Source of the DNA: Chitiniphilus shinanonensis DSM 23277
GTDB taxonomy: Bacteria; Pseudomonadota; Gammaproteobacteria; Burkholderiales; Chitinibacteraceae
Direction: 5' to 3'
Length of the DNA stretch: 64,000 nt
Assembly: GCF_000374805.1 (NCBI RefSeq)
Contig: NZ_KB895344.1
Span: forward strand, 90,069-154,068
Shown one piece after another: positions 53,634-64,000 of this stretch. The notes below the pieces were generated by a model. The model was not told the DNA's origin and searched no databases. It saw only the letters and a program-made list of their open reading frames with translations. Both the position numbers and the translations under genes were made by a program. Every line of letters begins with the position of its first letter. Position 1 is the stretch's first letter.

Positions 53634-54731
53634 ATGACCCTGTCCAGACTGTTGTCCGCCGCCGTCGCCGCCCTGTGGCTGGCCGCCGCCACGGCCGCGC
53701 CCGCCCCGCAGACCATCCGCATCGGCGTGGCCTCGCCCACCGTCGGCAGCCCGCCGATCTTCACCGCCGGGCCGTTCGGCATCGCCTACAGCAAGGGCTG
53801 GCTGGAGCAGGAATTCAAGCGCGACGGCATCAAGGTCGAGTGGTTCTTCTTCAAGGGCGCCGGCCCGGCGGTGAACGAGGCGCTGACCAACAAGCAGCTC
53901 GATTTCGCCCTGCAGGGCGACCTGCCGTCGGTGGTGGCGCGCTCGGTCGGGCTCAAGACCCGCATCCTGGCCATGCAGGGCGTGCGCACCAACCTCTACC
54001 TGGCGGTGCCGCCGGATTCGCCGATCAAATCGGTGGCGGACCTGAAGGGCCGCAAGGTGGGGATCTTCCTCGGCACCAACCTGCAACTGCCCAGCGACCG
54101 CGTGCTGGCCGACCACCAGTTGAGCGAGCGCGACCTGCGGGTGGTGAACCTGGACCTGGCCGGCATCGACAACGCCCTCATCACCCGCAACATCGACGCC
54201 GGCTTCACCGACCAGCGCGTGCTCAAGCTGCGTGACAAAGGGCTGGCGCGCATCGTCTACACCACGCGCGGCACCGCCCCGCGCTACACCCGGCAGAACG
54301 CGCTGCTGGTGGCCGACGACTTCGCCACCCGCTACCCGGACGCCACCACCCGCGTGGTGCGCGCGCTGGTGCGCGCCTCGCGCTGGGTATCCGACCCGGC
54401 CAACGAGGCCGAGACCTACCGGCTGTGGGCGCAGATGGGCGTGCCCGAATCGGTGATCCGCGAGGACTTGTCCGGCGAACCGCTGCGCAGCCAGTACAGC
54501 CCGCTGCTCGACGACTTCGCCGTCGCCCGCTACCGCGACGTGGCCGACGGCCTGCTGGCGCTCAAGCTGGTGCGCCGCCCGGTGGCCGTGCCCGGCTGGT
54601 TCGACCGCAGCTTCCTCGACGCCGCGCTCAAGGCCGAGGGCCTCACCGGCTACTGGCAGCCGGTGAACGCGGCCGGCAGCAACGTCGCCAAGGCGGCGCC
54701 CGCGGCCAAGGCCAGCCAGGCCAGATCCTGA
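53634..54731 (+). CDS. ABC transporter substrate-binding protein, sulfonate/nitrate type (3)
   Basis: The 365-residue protein has a signal peptide (about residues 1-20) and TIRIGVASPTVGSPPIFTAG, EWFFFKGAGPAVNEALTNKQ, DLKGRKVGIFLGTNLQLPSD and NIDAGFTDQRVLKL. It is a tandem paralogue of the protein at 52500-53609, with changes in the segment after residue 180 that may alter specificity. GGAG lies 10 nt before the ATG. Confidence 0.86.
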   Translation: MTLSRLLSAAVAALWLAAATAAPAPQTIRIGVASPTVGSPPIFTAGPFGIAYSKGWLEQEFKRDGIKVEWFFFKGAGPAVNEALTNKQLDFALQGDLPSVVARSVGLKTRILAMQGVRTNLYLAVPPDSPIKSVADLKGRKVGIFLGTNLQLPSDRVLADHQLSERDLRVVNLDLAGIDNALITRNIDAGFTDQRVLKLRDKGLARIVYTTRGTAPRYTRQNALLVADDFATRYPDATTRVVRALVRASRWVSDPANEAETYRLWAQMGVPESVIREDLSGEPLRSQYSPLLDDFAVARYRDVADGLLALKLVRRPVAVPGWFDRSFLDAALKAEGLTGYWQPVNAAGSNVAKAAPAAKASQARS

Positions 54732-54749
54732 TCCGACGGAGCCCGATCC

Positions 54750-55598
54750 ATGTCCGCCTATCCTTCCGCGCTCGCCCTCGACCCCGTGCTGCCGGCGCCG
54801 CCCGCCACCCCGGCCGCACGGCCGCGCCGCCGGCTGTGGCCCGCGCTCGGCCGCGCACTGCTGGCCTGGCCGTTCCCGCTGGCGGTGCTGCTGCTGTGGC
54901 AGCTGGCCGCCACCTACGAGTGGGTGCCGTCGCAGATCCTGCCGTCGCCCGCCACCGTCGCCGGCACCTTCGCCGACATGTGGCGCAGCGGCGAACTGCA
55001 GGACAACACCGCGATCAGCCTGTGGCGCGTGCTGTGGGGCTTTTCCGCCGGCGCCACCCTCGGCTTCGTGCTGGGCGTGGCGATGGGCCTGTCGCCGCTG
55101 ACCAAGGATTACCTCTACCCCACCTTCAAGACCTTCGCCCAGGTGCCGGCGCTGGGCTGGCTGCCGTTGCTGATGATGCTGGTGGGCATCGACGAGGCGC
55201 TGAAGATCATCCTGATCGCCAAGGCGTCGCTGGTACCGATCGCGCTCAACACCTACAAGGGCCTGCAAAACGTGCCGACGACGCAGATCGAACTGGCCAA
55301 GGTGTACCGCTTCAGCCGCTGGCAGCTGCTGCGCCACGTGGTGCTGCCATCGGCCTTCCCGCCGATCTGGAACGGCGTGCGTTACGGCCTGACGCACGCG
55401 TGGCTGGCGCTGGTGGGGGTGGAGCTGCTGGCGTCGAGCGAGGGCCTGGGGTTCCTGATCGTGTATGGCCGGCAGTTGTATCAGCTGGATGTGGTGCTGG
55501 CGGCGGTGGTGGTGGTGGGCGCCATCGGCTGGGCGTTGGATCGGGTGTTGGCGGTGATCGAGAAGCGGTTGTTGCGGTGGCGGGTGGAGGGGTTTTGA
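54750..55598 (+). CDS. ABC transporter permease, SsuC type (type I pair, copy 2)
   Basis: The 282-residue permease has a Pro-rich cytoplasmic N-terminus and six helices. FKTFAQVPALGWLPLLMMLVG and AKVYRFSRWQLLRHVVLPSAF (EAA-like loop) mark it as SsuC-type. It is the closest relative of the permease at 50860. It is followed by a 907-bp gap filled largely by a palindromic element, which splits it from the next permease. Confidence 0.86.
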   Translation: MSAYPSALALDPVLPAPPATPAARPRRRLWPALGRALLAWPFPLAVLLLWQLAATYEWVPSQILPSPATVAGTFADMWRSGELQDNTAISLWRVLWGFSAGATLGFVLGVAMGLSPLTKDYLYPTFKTFAQVPALGWLPLLMMLVGIDEALKIILIAKASLVPIALNTYKGLQNVPTTQIELAKVYRFSRWQLLRHVVLPSAFPPIWNGVRYGLTHAWLALVGVELLASSEGLGFLIVYGRQLYQLDVVLAAVVVVGAIGWALDRVLAVIEKRLLRWRVEGF

Positions 55599-55669
55599 TG
55601 GGTTTGTCTGCGATGGTGGGTGGTGTTGCGGGGGTTGCGACTGCAACTGCAACTTCAAAAGCTTTTAAC

Positions 55670-56249
55670 CGCCTAGCGCCTGCGGCGCGGTTGATTGATG
55701 CCCTTCGCGACCGGGCGGGCCGGTTCATTTCTTTTGCTTCTCCAAAAGAAACGAACCAAAGAAAAGGAGCCCCGCGTCTGCGCCCCTCCGGGGTGCCCTA
55801 CGTCGGTCGCGAGCCTAAGGTCTCGCTCCCTCCTCGGCGCCACGTAACGGGAGGAACCCCCGTTGGGTGCAACGGAAAGTGGGGAAAAAACAAACGCCGG
55901 CTTGTACTTTTGGGCCAGCAAAAGGCGCGCGCTTACTTGGTGGCCGTCGCACACGTCACCCCTCGCCTTCAAGGGGAGGGGCTGGGGGAGTGGATGGTCT
56001 GCCCGGGGCCCCTCAGCAGCGCCGAGCAGAGGACAAGCGGGGCGGGGTTTCGGCGAGGACTGTCTGAGGGCGCGCAGCGACCGAGTTTCGCAGCCGCCGA
56101 CCCGATTGTCCGGCGCGAGGGAACCCCGCAGGGGCGCGTATGCGGGGCGGCCTTTTCTTTGGTTCGTTTCTTTTGGCCGCGCAAAAGAAATGAACCGGCC
56201 CGCCCGGTCGCGAAGGGCATCAAGCAACCCGCGCCGCAGGCGCTCGGCG
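55670..56249. repeat. 580-bp element with about 98-bp terminal inverted repeats (family G)
   Basis: The left arm (55670-55767) and right arm (56151-56249) are inverted copies with few mismatches, holding the cores GCCCTTCGCGACCGGGCGGG, CCGGTTCATTTCTTTTGC and AAAAGAAACGAACCAAAGAA. Pairing continues inward (CCCCGC/GCGGGG). The interior has no convincing gene; frames across it are of the spurious type often annotated as short hypothetical proteins. A piece of the right end, CATCAAGCAACCCGCGCC, recurs at 56400-56417. The element lies inside the ABC importer cluster. Confidence 0.88.
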
Positions 56250-56505
56250 TTTCAGGGGTTGCCGTTGAAGTGTGTTTATTTGGTCATGACTCCGAAATGA
56301 CCGATTCCTTGGCCTGCCGCGACACACAAGTCCAGGCAGTCAGCGTTTCAGGCGTTGACGTTGATGTTGACGTTGAAACCGCCCGCCTCACCGCACAAAG
56401 CATCAAGCAACCCGCGCCACAAGCGCATGAAGTGTTGGGAACGGGTTTACCCGCGCGCCCGGTAGCCACCATGGCATCCCCCGCACCAAGTACAAGGAGC
56501 AATCC

Positions 56506-57327
56506 ATGACCTCCCGCCAACAAACCGCTGGCCGCTGGCCCCACTGGCTGCACCCCGCCGCCGTCCCCAAACCCCTGCGCGGCTGGGTGATCCCCGTGCT
56601 GCTGCTCACGCTGTGGTGGGCGACGTTCCGCTTCGGCTGGACCAGCTCGCAACTGTTCGTGCCGCTGTCCAAGGTGATCGACACCGGAGTGCGCATGGCC
56701 GGTAGCGGGGAGCTGGCGCATGCGCTGGGCGCCAGTCTCTATCGCATGGTGCTCGGCTTTGTCATCGGCACGGCGGTGGGGCTGGCGGTCGGGACGGCGC
56801 TGGGGGTGTCGCGGCTGCTGGAAAACCTGATCGGGCCCACTTTCCACACGCTGAAGCAGGTGTCGCTGTTCGCCTGGATTCCGCTGATCTCGCTGTGGTT
56901 CGGCCTGGGCGACCTGGCCAAGATCGCCTTCCTGTCGCTGGCCGCGTTCTTCCCGGTGGTGCTCAACACCTTCGAGGGCATCCGCAGCGTGCCGCGCGCG
57001 CATCTGGAAGTGGCGCGGGTGTTCGCCTTCAACCCGTGGCAGGTGTTCGCGCGGGTGGTGTGGCCGGCGGCGTTGCCGTCGATCTTCACCGGGGTGTACC
57101 TGGCGCTGATCTACGCCTGGCTGGCCACGCTGGGCGCGGAATACCTGCTTACCTCGGGCTCGGGCATCGGCAACCTGCTGGTCGATGGCCGCGAGCATTT
57201 CTGGATGGACCAGGTGCTGCTCGGCGTGCTGGTGGTCGGCGCGGTGGGGTTCGTCCTCAACTGGAGCGCCAGTCAGCTGGAGCGCCGGCTGCTGGCGTGG
57301 CGCGGCCATTCCACTGCTCAGTTTTGA
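56506..57327 (+). CDS. ABC transporter permease, SsuC type (type II pair, copy 2)
   Basis: The 273-residue permease has six helices, FHTLKQVSLFAWIPLISLWFG near residue 115, and the EAA-like VARVFAFNPWQVFARVVWPAA. It is the closest relative of the permease at 51710. AAGGAG precedes the ATG by 7 nt. It is the last permease, 53 bp before the only ATPase gene of the importer. Confidence 0.86.
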   Translation: MTSRQQTAGRWPHWLHPAAVPKPLRGWVIPVLLLTLWWATFRFGWTSSQLFVPLSKVIDTGVRMAGSGELAHALGASLYRMVLGFVIGTAVGLAVGTALGVSRLLENLIGPTFHTLKQVSLFAWIPLISLWFGLGDLAKIAFLSLAAFFPVVLNTFEGIRSVPRAHLEVARVFAFNPWQVFARVVWPAALPSIFTGVYLALIYAWLATLGAEYLLTSGSGIGNLLVDGREHFWMDQVLLGVLVVGAVGFVLNWSASQLERRLLAWRGHSTAQF

Positions 57328-57380
57328 ATTTGTTTCTCTCTCTGAAGAAGTAACCCACTTTTTATTATCAGGAGCCCCCC

Positions 57381-58199
57381 ATGCCCCATGCCGCCACGCT
57401 CGAAATCCGCGGGCTTTCCAAGCAATACCAGGTCAAGGGCGAGACGTTGCCCGTGCTGGACAACGTGTCGCTGTCGATCAAGCCGGGCGAGTTCGTCAGC
57501 ATCGTCGGCGCCAGCGGTTGCGGCAAATCCACGCTGCTGCGGCTGGTGATCGGCCTGGAGGACGATTACCAGGGCGACATCCTGCTCGACGGCCACCGCA
57601 TCGTCGGCACCAGCCTGGAGCGCGGCATCGTGTTCCAGGAGCACCGGCTGTTTCCGTGGCTGACGGTGGAACAGAACGTCGGCCTGGGCCTGCTCAACGC
57701 CGATCTCGGCGAGGCGCGCAAGCGCGACGCGGTGCGCGAGCACATTGCGCTGGTCGGGCTGGAAGGTTTCGAGCGCGCCTATCCCTACCAGTTGTCCGGC
57801 GGGATGAGCCAGCGCGTCGCCATCGCCCGCGCGCTGGTCAACCGGCCCGAGGTGCTGCTGCTGGACGAGCCGTTCGGCGCGCTGGACGCGCTGACCCGCG
57901 CCTATCTGCAACAGGAGCTGCAACGCATCTGGGCGCAGGAGGGCATCACCATGATCCTGGTGACCCACGACGTGGAAGAGGCGGTGTACCTGGGCGACCG
58001 GGTGGTAGTGATGCAACCGCGCCCCGGGCGGATCAAGCGTATCGTCGACGTACCGCTGCCGCGCCCGCGCGACCGGGGCGACTATGCGTTCGCCGCGATC
58101 AAGGAGGACGTGCTGTCCGAGTTCTCCGACCACCCGCGCGACGAACTGATCGCCGAGCCGCGCGAACGCAACGCGGTGGAGTGGCAGTTCAGCTGGTAG
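57381..58199 (+). CDS. ABC transporter ATPase, SsuB/TauB type
   Basis: The 272-residue ATPase has Walker A GASGCGKST (43-51), a Q-loop (IVFQEHRLFPWLT), the signature [15 protein letters not shown], Walker B VLLLDEPFGALD and switch His in LVTHDVEEAVYLGDRV. This is the SsuB/TauB/NrtD layout. It is the only importer-type ATPase in the cluster and would have to serve both pairs of permeases. AGGAG lies 8 nt upstream of the ATG. A polypurine hairpin follows the stop. Confidence 0.9.
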   Translation: MPHAATLEIRGLSKQYQVKGETLPVLDNVSLSIKPGEFVSIVGASGCGKSTLLRLVIGLEDDYQGDILLDGHRIVGTSLERGIVFQEHRLFPWLTVEQNVGLGLLNADLGEARKRDAVREHIALVGLEGFERAYPYQLSGGMSQRVAIARALVNRPEVLLLDEPFGALDALTRAYLQQELQRIWAQEGITMILVTHDVEEAVYLGDRVVVMQPRPGRIKRIVDVPLPRPRDRGDYAFAAIKEDVLSEFSDHPRDELIAEPRERNAVEWQFSW

Positions 58200-58208
58200 G
58201 GGTTTTTT

Positions 58209-58318
58209 GGGGGAAGAGGGAAGGGGGAAGAGGGAAGGGTAACGGCAACAGCAACGGCCGCTTCTGCCGGTACTGCGGCTTTCACCCTTCTCCCTTCCCT
58301 CTTCCCCCTTCTCCCCCC
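58209..58318. repeat. Polypurine/polypyrimidine hairpin repeat (family D), copy 2
   Basis: The left arm (58209-58239) is built from GGGAAGAGGGAAGGG units, the right arm (58273-58318) is its pyrimidine complement, and the spacer holds GCAACAGCAA and CTGCGG, as in copy 1 (16947-17046). It starts 10 bp after a stop and ends before the next gene, as does copy 1. Confidence 0.85.
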
Positions 58319-58383
58319 AACGCATCTCCAAAAGAACACCGCCACCCGCCTCCCAACAAACTTTGCATCGCCACCAGACCCCC

Positions 58384-59655
58384 ATGTCCCTTTCCGTTCT
58401 GCGTCATCGCGACTTCTCGCTCTATCTGGCGGCCCGTGTCCTCTCCACCCTGGCGGCGCAGATGATGAACGTCGCGGTCGGCTGGCAGGTGTACGCGCTG
58501 ACCGGCAGCGTCACCGACCTGGGGCTGATCGGGCTGGCGCAATTCGCGCCGTTCCTGTTGCTGGTGCTGCCGGCGGGGCAGGTGGCCGACCGTTACGACC
58601 GGCGGGTGGTGGTCAACCTCTGTTTCGGTTTGCAGACGGCGGTGGCGCTGCTGTTGCTGGCGTTCACCCGCAGCGGGCTGGCGGTGGTATGGCCGGTGTT
58701 CGCCGCGCTGGCGCTGGCCGGCTGCGCGCGGGCGTTCATGATGCCGGCCAGTCAGGCCATCGTGATGAACCTGGTACCGGTCGAACGCTTCGGCCAGGCC
58801 ACGGCGTTGTCGTCGTCCAGCTTCCACGTGGCGGTGATCGCCGGGCCGGTGCTGGGCGGGCTGCTCTACCTGGCCGGACCGCAGGTGGTGTATGCGCTGG
58901 TCGCCGTGCTGTTCGCGGCGGCGGGGCTGCTGATGCTGCCGGTGCGCACCCGCCAGACCACGCAGCGCGCGCCGGCCGGCGGGCGTTCCATCCTGGAGGG
59001 CTTCCGCTTCGTGCGTTCGCGGCCGGTGGTGCTGGGGGCGATCTCGCTCGACCTGTTCGCGGTGTTGTTCGGCGGCGCGGTGGCGCTGCTGCCGGTATAC
59101 GCGCGCGACGTGCTGCACGTGGGGCCGACCGGGCTGGGGCTGTTGCGCACCGCGCCGGCGCTGGGGGCGGCGTGTACCTCGATCGTGCTGGCGTTCCGGC
59201 CGATCACCCGCCACGTCGGGCGCTGGATGTTCGGCGGGGTGGCGCTGTTCGGCATGGCCACGGTGGTGTTCGGGCTGTCCACGCACCTGGCGTTGTCGGT
59301 GGCGGCGCTGGCGCTGACCGGCGTTGGCGACATGGTCAGCGTGTACATCCGCCACCTGCTGGTGCAGCTGGAGACGCCGGACGCGATCCGTGGCCGGGTG
59401 TCGTCGGTGAACGCGGTGTTCATCGGCGCCTCCAACGAGCTGGGCGAGTTCGAATCGGGCCTGACGGCCGGCTGGTTCGGCCTGGTGCCGTCGGTGGTGC
59501 TGGGCGGGCTGGCCACGCTGGGCGTGGCCGTCGCCTGGATGGCGCTGTTCCCGGTGTTGCGCCGCATGAACGGCTTTCCCGCGCCCGCCGCGGTGCCGTC
59601 ACCCGCGCCGACGCCGGTCGCCGCGCCGGCGGCCTTGCCCCAGGCTGCGAAGTAG
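58384..59655 (+). CDS. Major facilitator superfamily transporter (2), EntS-like
   Basis: The 423-residue protein has twelve helices. The first half carries LRHRDFSLYLAARVLSTLAAQMM, QVADRYDRRVVV (motif A) and MMPASQAIVMNLVP, which are typical of the EntS/MFS_3 group of exporters. The C-terminus is Ala/Pro-rich. It might export a small molecule, such as a siderophore or an antibiotic; no biosynthetic genes are nearby. It starts in the gap after the polypurine repeat. Confidence 0.82.
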   Translation: MSLSVLRHRDFSLYLAARVLSTLAAQMMNVAVGWQVYALTGSVTDLGLIGLAQFAPFLLLVLPAGQVADRYDRRVVVNLCFGLQTAVALLLLAFTRSGLAVVWPVFAALALAGCARAFMMPASQAIVMNLVPVERFGQATALSSSSFHVAVIAGPVLGGLLYLAGPQVVYALVAVLFAAAGLLMLPVRTRQTTQRAPAGGRSILEGFRFVRSRPVVLGAISLDLFAVLFGGAVALLPVYARDVLHVGPTGLGLLRTAPALGAACTSIVLAFRPITRHVGRWMFGGVALFGMATVVFGLSTHLALSVAALALTGVGDMVSVYIRHLLVQLETPDAIRGRVSSVNAVFIGASNELGEFESGLTAGWFGLVPSVVLGGLATLGVAVAWMALFPVLRRMNGFPAPAAVPSPAPTPVAAPAALPQAAK

Positions 59656-59735
59656 CGCGGCCTATCGTATCCACAACGGGCGCGCTGCGCGCCCGGCGGG
59701 CACGGCGCCAGGCGCCGGCCCATCGAGGACTCTCC

Positions 59736-61661
<1,926 letters not shown>

Positions 61662-61677
61662 GGGGGCTGGAAAGTCT

Positions 61678-61702
61678 AAGGCCGGCGGATGTTGGCCTTT
61701 TT
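61678..61702 (+). terminator. Rho-independent terminator
   Basis: AAGGCC (61678-61683) and GGCCTT (61694-61699) pair across a 10-nt loop and a T-run follows. It closes the transcript of the ABC exporter gene, which stops at 61661. Confidence 0.75.
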
Positions 61703-61784
61703 GTGCCTGGAACAGTCGTCAGGCTATCCGAAAGCGCCGACAACACTTGCAGTAATTTTGCTTGTATTGACTCTGTGCTTACTG

Positions 61785-61807
61785 TTTGTCGGGTTTTGTC
61801 CGACAAA
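61785..61807. promoter_or_regulatory. Inverted repeat upstream of the second RHS gene
   Basis: TTTGTCGG (61785-61792) and CCGACAAA (61800-61807) form a perfect 8-bp inverted repeat with a 7-nt spacer, in an AT-richer leader about 75 bp before the RHS start. It could be an operator or a small attenuator hairpin. Confidence 0.4.
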
Positions 61808-61880
61808 TATCGCATGTCATTTGAGTGCGTTATGCCGCTTGTGCCTGAATGCCGGCTGTTCTCATCCGAATGGCATTCCC

Positions 61881-64000
61881 ATGACGCTTACTCCCATGTC
61901 CCAAGCGCTGGCCGGTGTCGGCCTGATTGCGCTATGCCTGTCCGGCGCGGCAACGGCCGGTGGCATCTGCAACCCCAAGAGCGGTATTTCCACCATCGGG
62001 CTGGAGTACGTGTCGTCCGCCTGCCCGGCGGGCGAGAACAGTCAGATCGACTATCAGGTCAATGCCTTCGAGTGCAAGAACGGCCAGATCAGCCGCTACG
62101 CCGTGTATGGCAGTTCGTACCTGACGCCTGCATCCCTGAGCAATACGGCCAACCAGGTCCCCAGCAATACTTTCCGCGCGTATCGCAACCGCCTGGGCAC
62201 GCACTTCCTGATGGTGCACAAGAACTACAAGGGCACGCTCAAGCTGGACGACAGCGGCCAGGCGGTGACGCCGGCAGTGGCGCTATCCACCAGTGCGGCG
62301 TGCGGCGTGGCCTATGTGCCCCCGGCCCCTGATCGCAATCCGGGCGCGTGCGACGAGAACTGCACCAACCCGATCAATGGTGGCTGGCGCGGCAACAAAT
62401 ACCAGGCGCTGGTTGACTATCAGGCGCGGCATCCCATTCCCTTCGAGTTCGGCTGGCATTACAACAGCCAGCGTCTGCCGTTCCTGATGTACCCGGGCGA
62501 CCCCCGTTACACGCCCAACCTGCCGCTGCTCGGCTTCGACAAGGATTTCGCGATCAACATCGCTGTCGGCACCTATTCGGAACAACCGCCGGTGAGCCAG
62601 CTTCCGCCCTCGACCCCGGGCGTGGCCGGTTCCTGGCAGACCAGCTACAGCCGTTACCTGGTGCAACTGGCGAGCGACAACGTGGCGCTGCGGCGCGATG
62701 ACGGCAAGACCTTTGGCTTCCGGTTGGTGGCTGGGCAATGGAAAGGCCAGGCAGACGAGTCGGGTCGCCTGAGCCAGATCGCCGGGCAAGGCTGGAGCTA
62801 CGTCAATCCGCAGGGCGACACCGAGCGTTATGACCTGCGTGGCAAGTTGACGGGTTTGACCAAGCTCGGCGGACAAACTCTGAGCTTTGGCTACAACGGT
62901 GCGGGCCAGCTTTCCCAGATCGGCGACGCATTCGGCAACCAGCTCACGCTGGTCTACGACTCGGCGGGCAAACTGCAGAAGCTGACCGATGCCGCCAATG
63001 GCAATACCGTCTACGCCTACGATGGCAACGGCATGCTGAGTTCAGTTACCTACCCGGATAACAGCGTGCGTCGTTACGAGTACAACAACGCGTTGTTCCC
63101 CACAGCCTTGACCGACATCTTCGACGAGTCGAACCAAGGTAGCGCCAAGTGGACCTACGATGCGCAGGGGCGCGCCACTTCCAGCGCCCATGGCCTGGGA
63201 CAGCAAGGCCAGGAGACGGATCGCTCCGACGTCACCTACCTGAGCGATACCCAGTACAACGTCACCACGGCCCAGGGCGGCGTCTACCAGTTCACGGTGG
63301 CGGATGTGGTCGGCACCAAGCGCATCGTGTCGCGCCAGCGTGCCGGTGCGGCCAGTACCCTCGGCTACGACGCCAACGGCAACGTGAGCAACCGCACCGA
63401 CTTCAACGGCACCAGCACCACCTACGTCTACGACCTCACCCGCAACCTCGAAACCAGTCGCACCGAAGCTGCCGGCACTCCCCAGGCCCGCACCACCACC
63501 ACCACCTGGCATCCCACCCTGCGCCTGCCGGCCACCATCACCGAACCCGGCCGCGTCACCGAATTCAACTACGACCCCAACGGCAACCTGCTCAGCAAGA
63601 AGGTCACCGCCGACGGCGTCAGCCGTACCCAGAGCTGGAGCTACCTCGCCAACGGCCTGCTCGACACCGCCACCGACGCCCGCGGCAAGGTCACCCGCTA
63701 TACCTACGACGCCCAGGGCAACCTCGCCACCGTCACCAACCCGCTGAACCAGATCACCCGCTACGGCCCCTACGACCCGCACGGCAACCCGCTGAGCATG
63801 GTCGAGCCCAACGGCGTCGGCACCAGCTTCAGCTACGACCTGCGCCAGCGCCTCAAGACCCGCACCACCGACAGCGAAACCACCAGCTTCGACTACCTGC
63901 CCACCGGCCTGCTCAGCAAAGTGACCCTGCCCGACGGCAGCTGGCTGGCCTACCGCTACGACCCGGCGCACCGCCTGATCGGCATCGACCACAGCAACGG
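61881..64000 (+). CDS. Second secreted RHS-repeat protein (5' part, runs off the window)
   Basis: The frame is open from the ATG at 61881 to the window end (706 codons). A signal peptide (about residues 1-26) is followed by a Cys-containing domain (about 30-170) that is not YD-like. Next is an entry strand set near 175-300 (PIPFEFGWHYNSQRLPF), then YD repeats (FGYNGAGQLSQIG, VYDSAGKLQKL, YAYDGNGMLSSV, YDANGNVSNR, YTYDAQGNLATV). Its N-terminal region is unlike that of the RHS protein at 35966. The core and tip domains lie beyond the window, so toxin and immunity cannot be assessed. Confidence 0.88.
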   Translation, partial: MTLTPMSQALAGVGLIALCLSGAATAGGICNPKSGISTIGLEYVSSACPAGENSQIDYQVNAFECKNGQISRYAVYGSSYLTPASLSNTANQVPSNTFRAYRNRLGTHFLMVHKNYKGTLKLDDSGQAVTPAVALSTSAACGVAYVPPAPDRNPGACDENCTNPINGGWRGNKYQALVDYQARHPIPFEFGWHYNSQRLPFLMYPGDPRYTPNLPLLGFDKDFAINIAVGTYSEQPPVSQLPPSTPGVAGSWQTSYSRYLVQLASDNVALRRDDGKTFGFRLVAGQWKGQADESGRLSQIAGQGWSYVNPQGDTERYDLRGKLTGLTKLGGQTLSFGYNGAGQLSQIGDAFGNQLTLVYDSAGKLQKLTDAANGNTVYAYDGNGMLSSVTYPDNSVRRYEYNNALFPTALTDIFDESNQGSAKWTYDAQGRATSSAHGLGQQGQETDRSDVTYLSDTQYNVTTAQGGVYQFTVADVVGTKRIVSRQRAGAASTLGYDANGNVSNRTDFNGTSTTYVYDLTRNLETSRTEAAGTPQARTTTTTWHPTLRLPATITEPGRVTEFNYDPNGNLLSKKVTADGVSRTQSWSYLANGLLDTATDARGKVTRYTYDAQGNLATVTNPLNQITRYGPYDPHGNPLSMVEPNGVGTSFSYDLRQRLKTRTTDSETTSFDYLPTGLLSKVTLPDGSWLAYRYDPAHRLIGIDHSN

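Noticed and set aside
55312..56509. Several hypothetical proteins across the gap between permeases
   Set aside because: They lie in the inverted-repeat element and match its arms on both strands; no protein features are visible.

Overview
The window is GC-rich chromosomal DNA (by eye well above 60% G+C) with dense, tightly coupled genes. I read it as a betaproteobacterium, perhaps Neisseriales-like. This is an inference from the gene content: a Gcr-type 'site-specific recombinase' membrane protein, a periplasmic imelysin/di-heme oxidoreductase/DUF1513 cluster, ArgH with a divergent SPOR protein and DsbA, and a DppABCDF importer. No rRNA, tRNA, CRISPR array, integrase or transposase gene was seen. 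Mobile-looking DNA consists of non-coding palindromic elements and an RHS toxin/immunity array.

Layout. 0.1-2.1 kb: GabD-type aldehyde dehydrogenase and a YidB-like protein. 2.1-12.3 kb: an eight-gene minus-strand operon for lipid-linked glycan synthesis at the envelope (two DUF2298 membrane proteins, two GtrB/DPM1-like glycosyltransferases, a flippase/LPG-synthase-like protein, an FAD oxidoreductase, GtrA and a DUF2029-like protein), mostly joined by ATGA/GTGA overlaps. 12.6-20.6 kb: a YkgJ protein, then an iron-linked region (imelysin, di-heme oxidoreductase, second imelysin, Tat-exported DUF1513 protein, ChaN lipoprotein, ExbB and ExbD) with Fur-box-like sites. 20.7-29.6 kb: fructosamine kinase, Gcr-like protein, 2OG oxygenase, glycine-zipper lipoprotein, DsbA, SPOR protein, ArgH and two GNAT acetyltransferases. 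29.9-35.6 kb: the peptide importer dppABCDF, closed by a strong terminator.

36.0-44.9 kb is the most unusual segment. A Sec-exported 1660-residue RHS protein ends in an AT-rich toxin-like tip. A four-helix membrane protein overlaps its stop codon and is the probable immunity protein. An array of low-GC orphan genes follows, including an Imm53-like and a DUF4279-like protein. The array is bounded by a duplicated 3' fragment of the neighbouring D-2-hydroxyacid dehydrogenase gene, which suggests recombination.

46.4-61.7 kb: a porin, then a sulfonate/nitrate/taurine-type ABC importer cluster with three binding proteins and four permeases but only one ATPase, interleaved with two MFS transporters and closed by an ABC exporter. 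A second RHS protein starts at 61881 and runs off the window.

Intergenic spaces carry at least seven kinds of palindromic or tandem repeat. One 272-bp palindrome sits between exbB and exbD and supplies the exbB stop codon and the exbD ribosome-binding site. Many long open frames on the opposite strands are GC-skew shadows and were left out.
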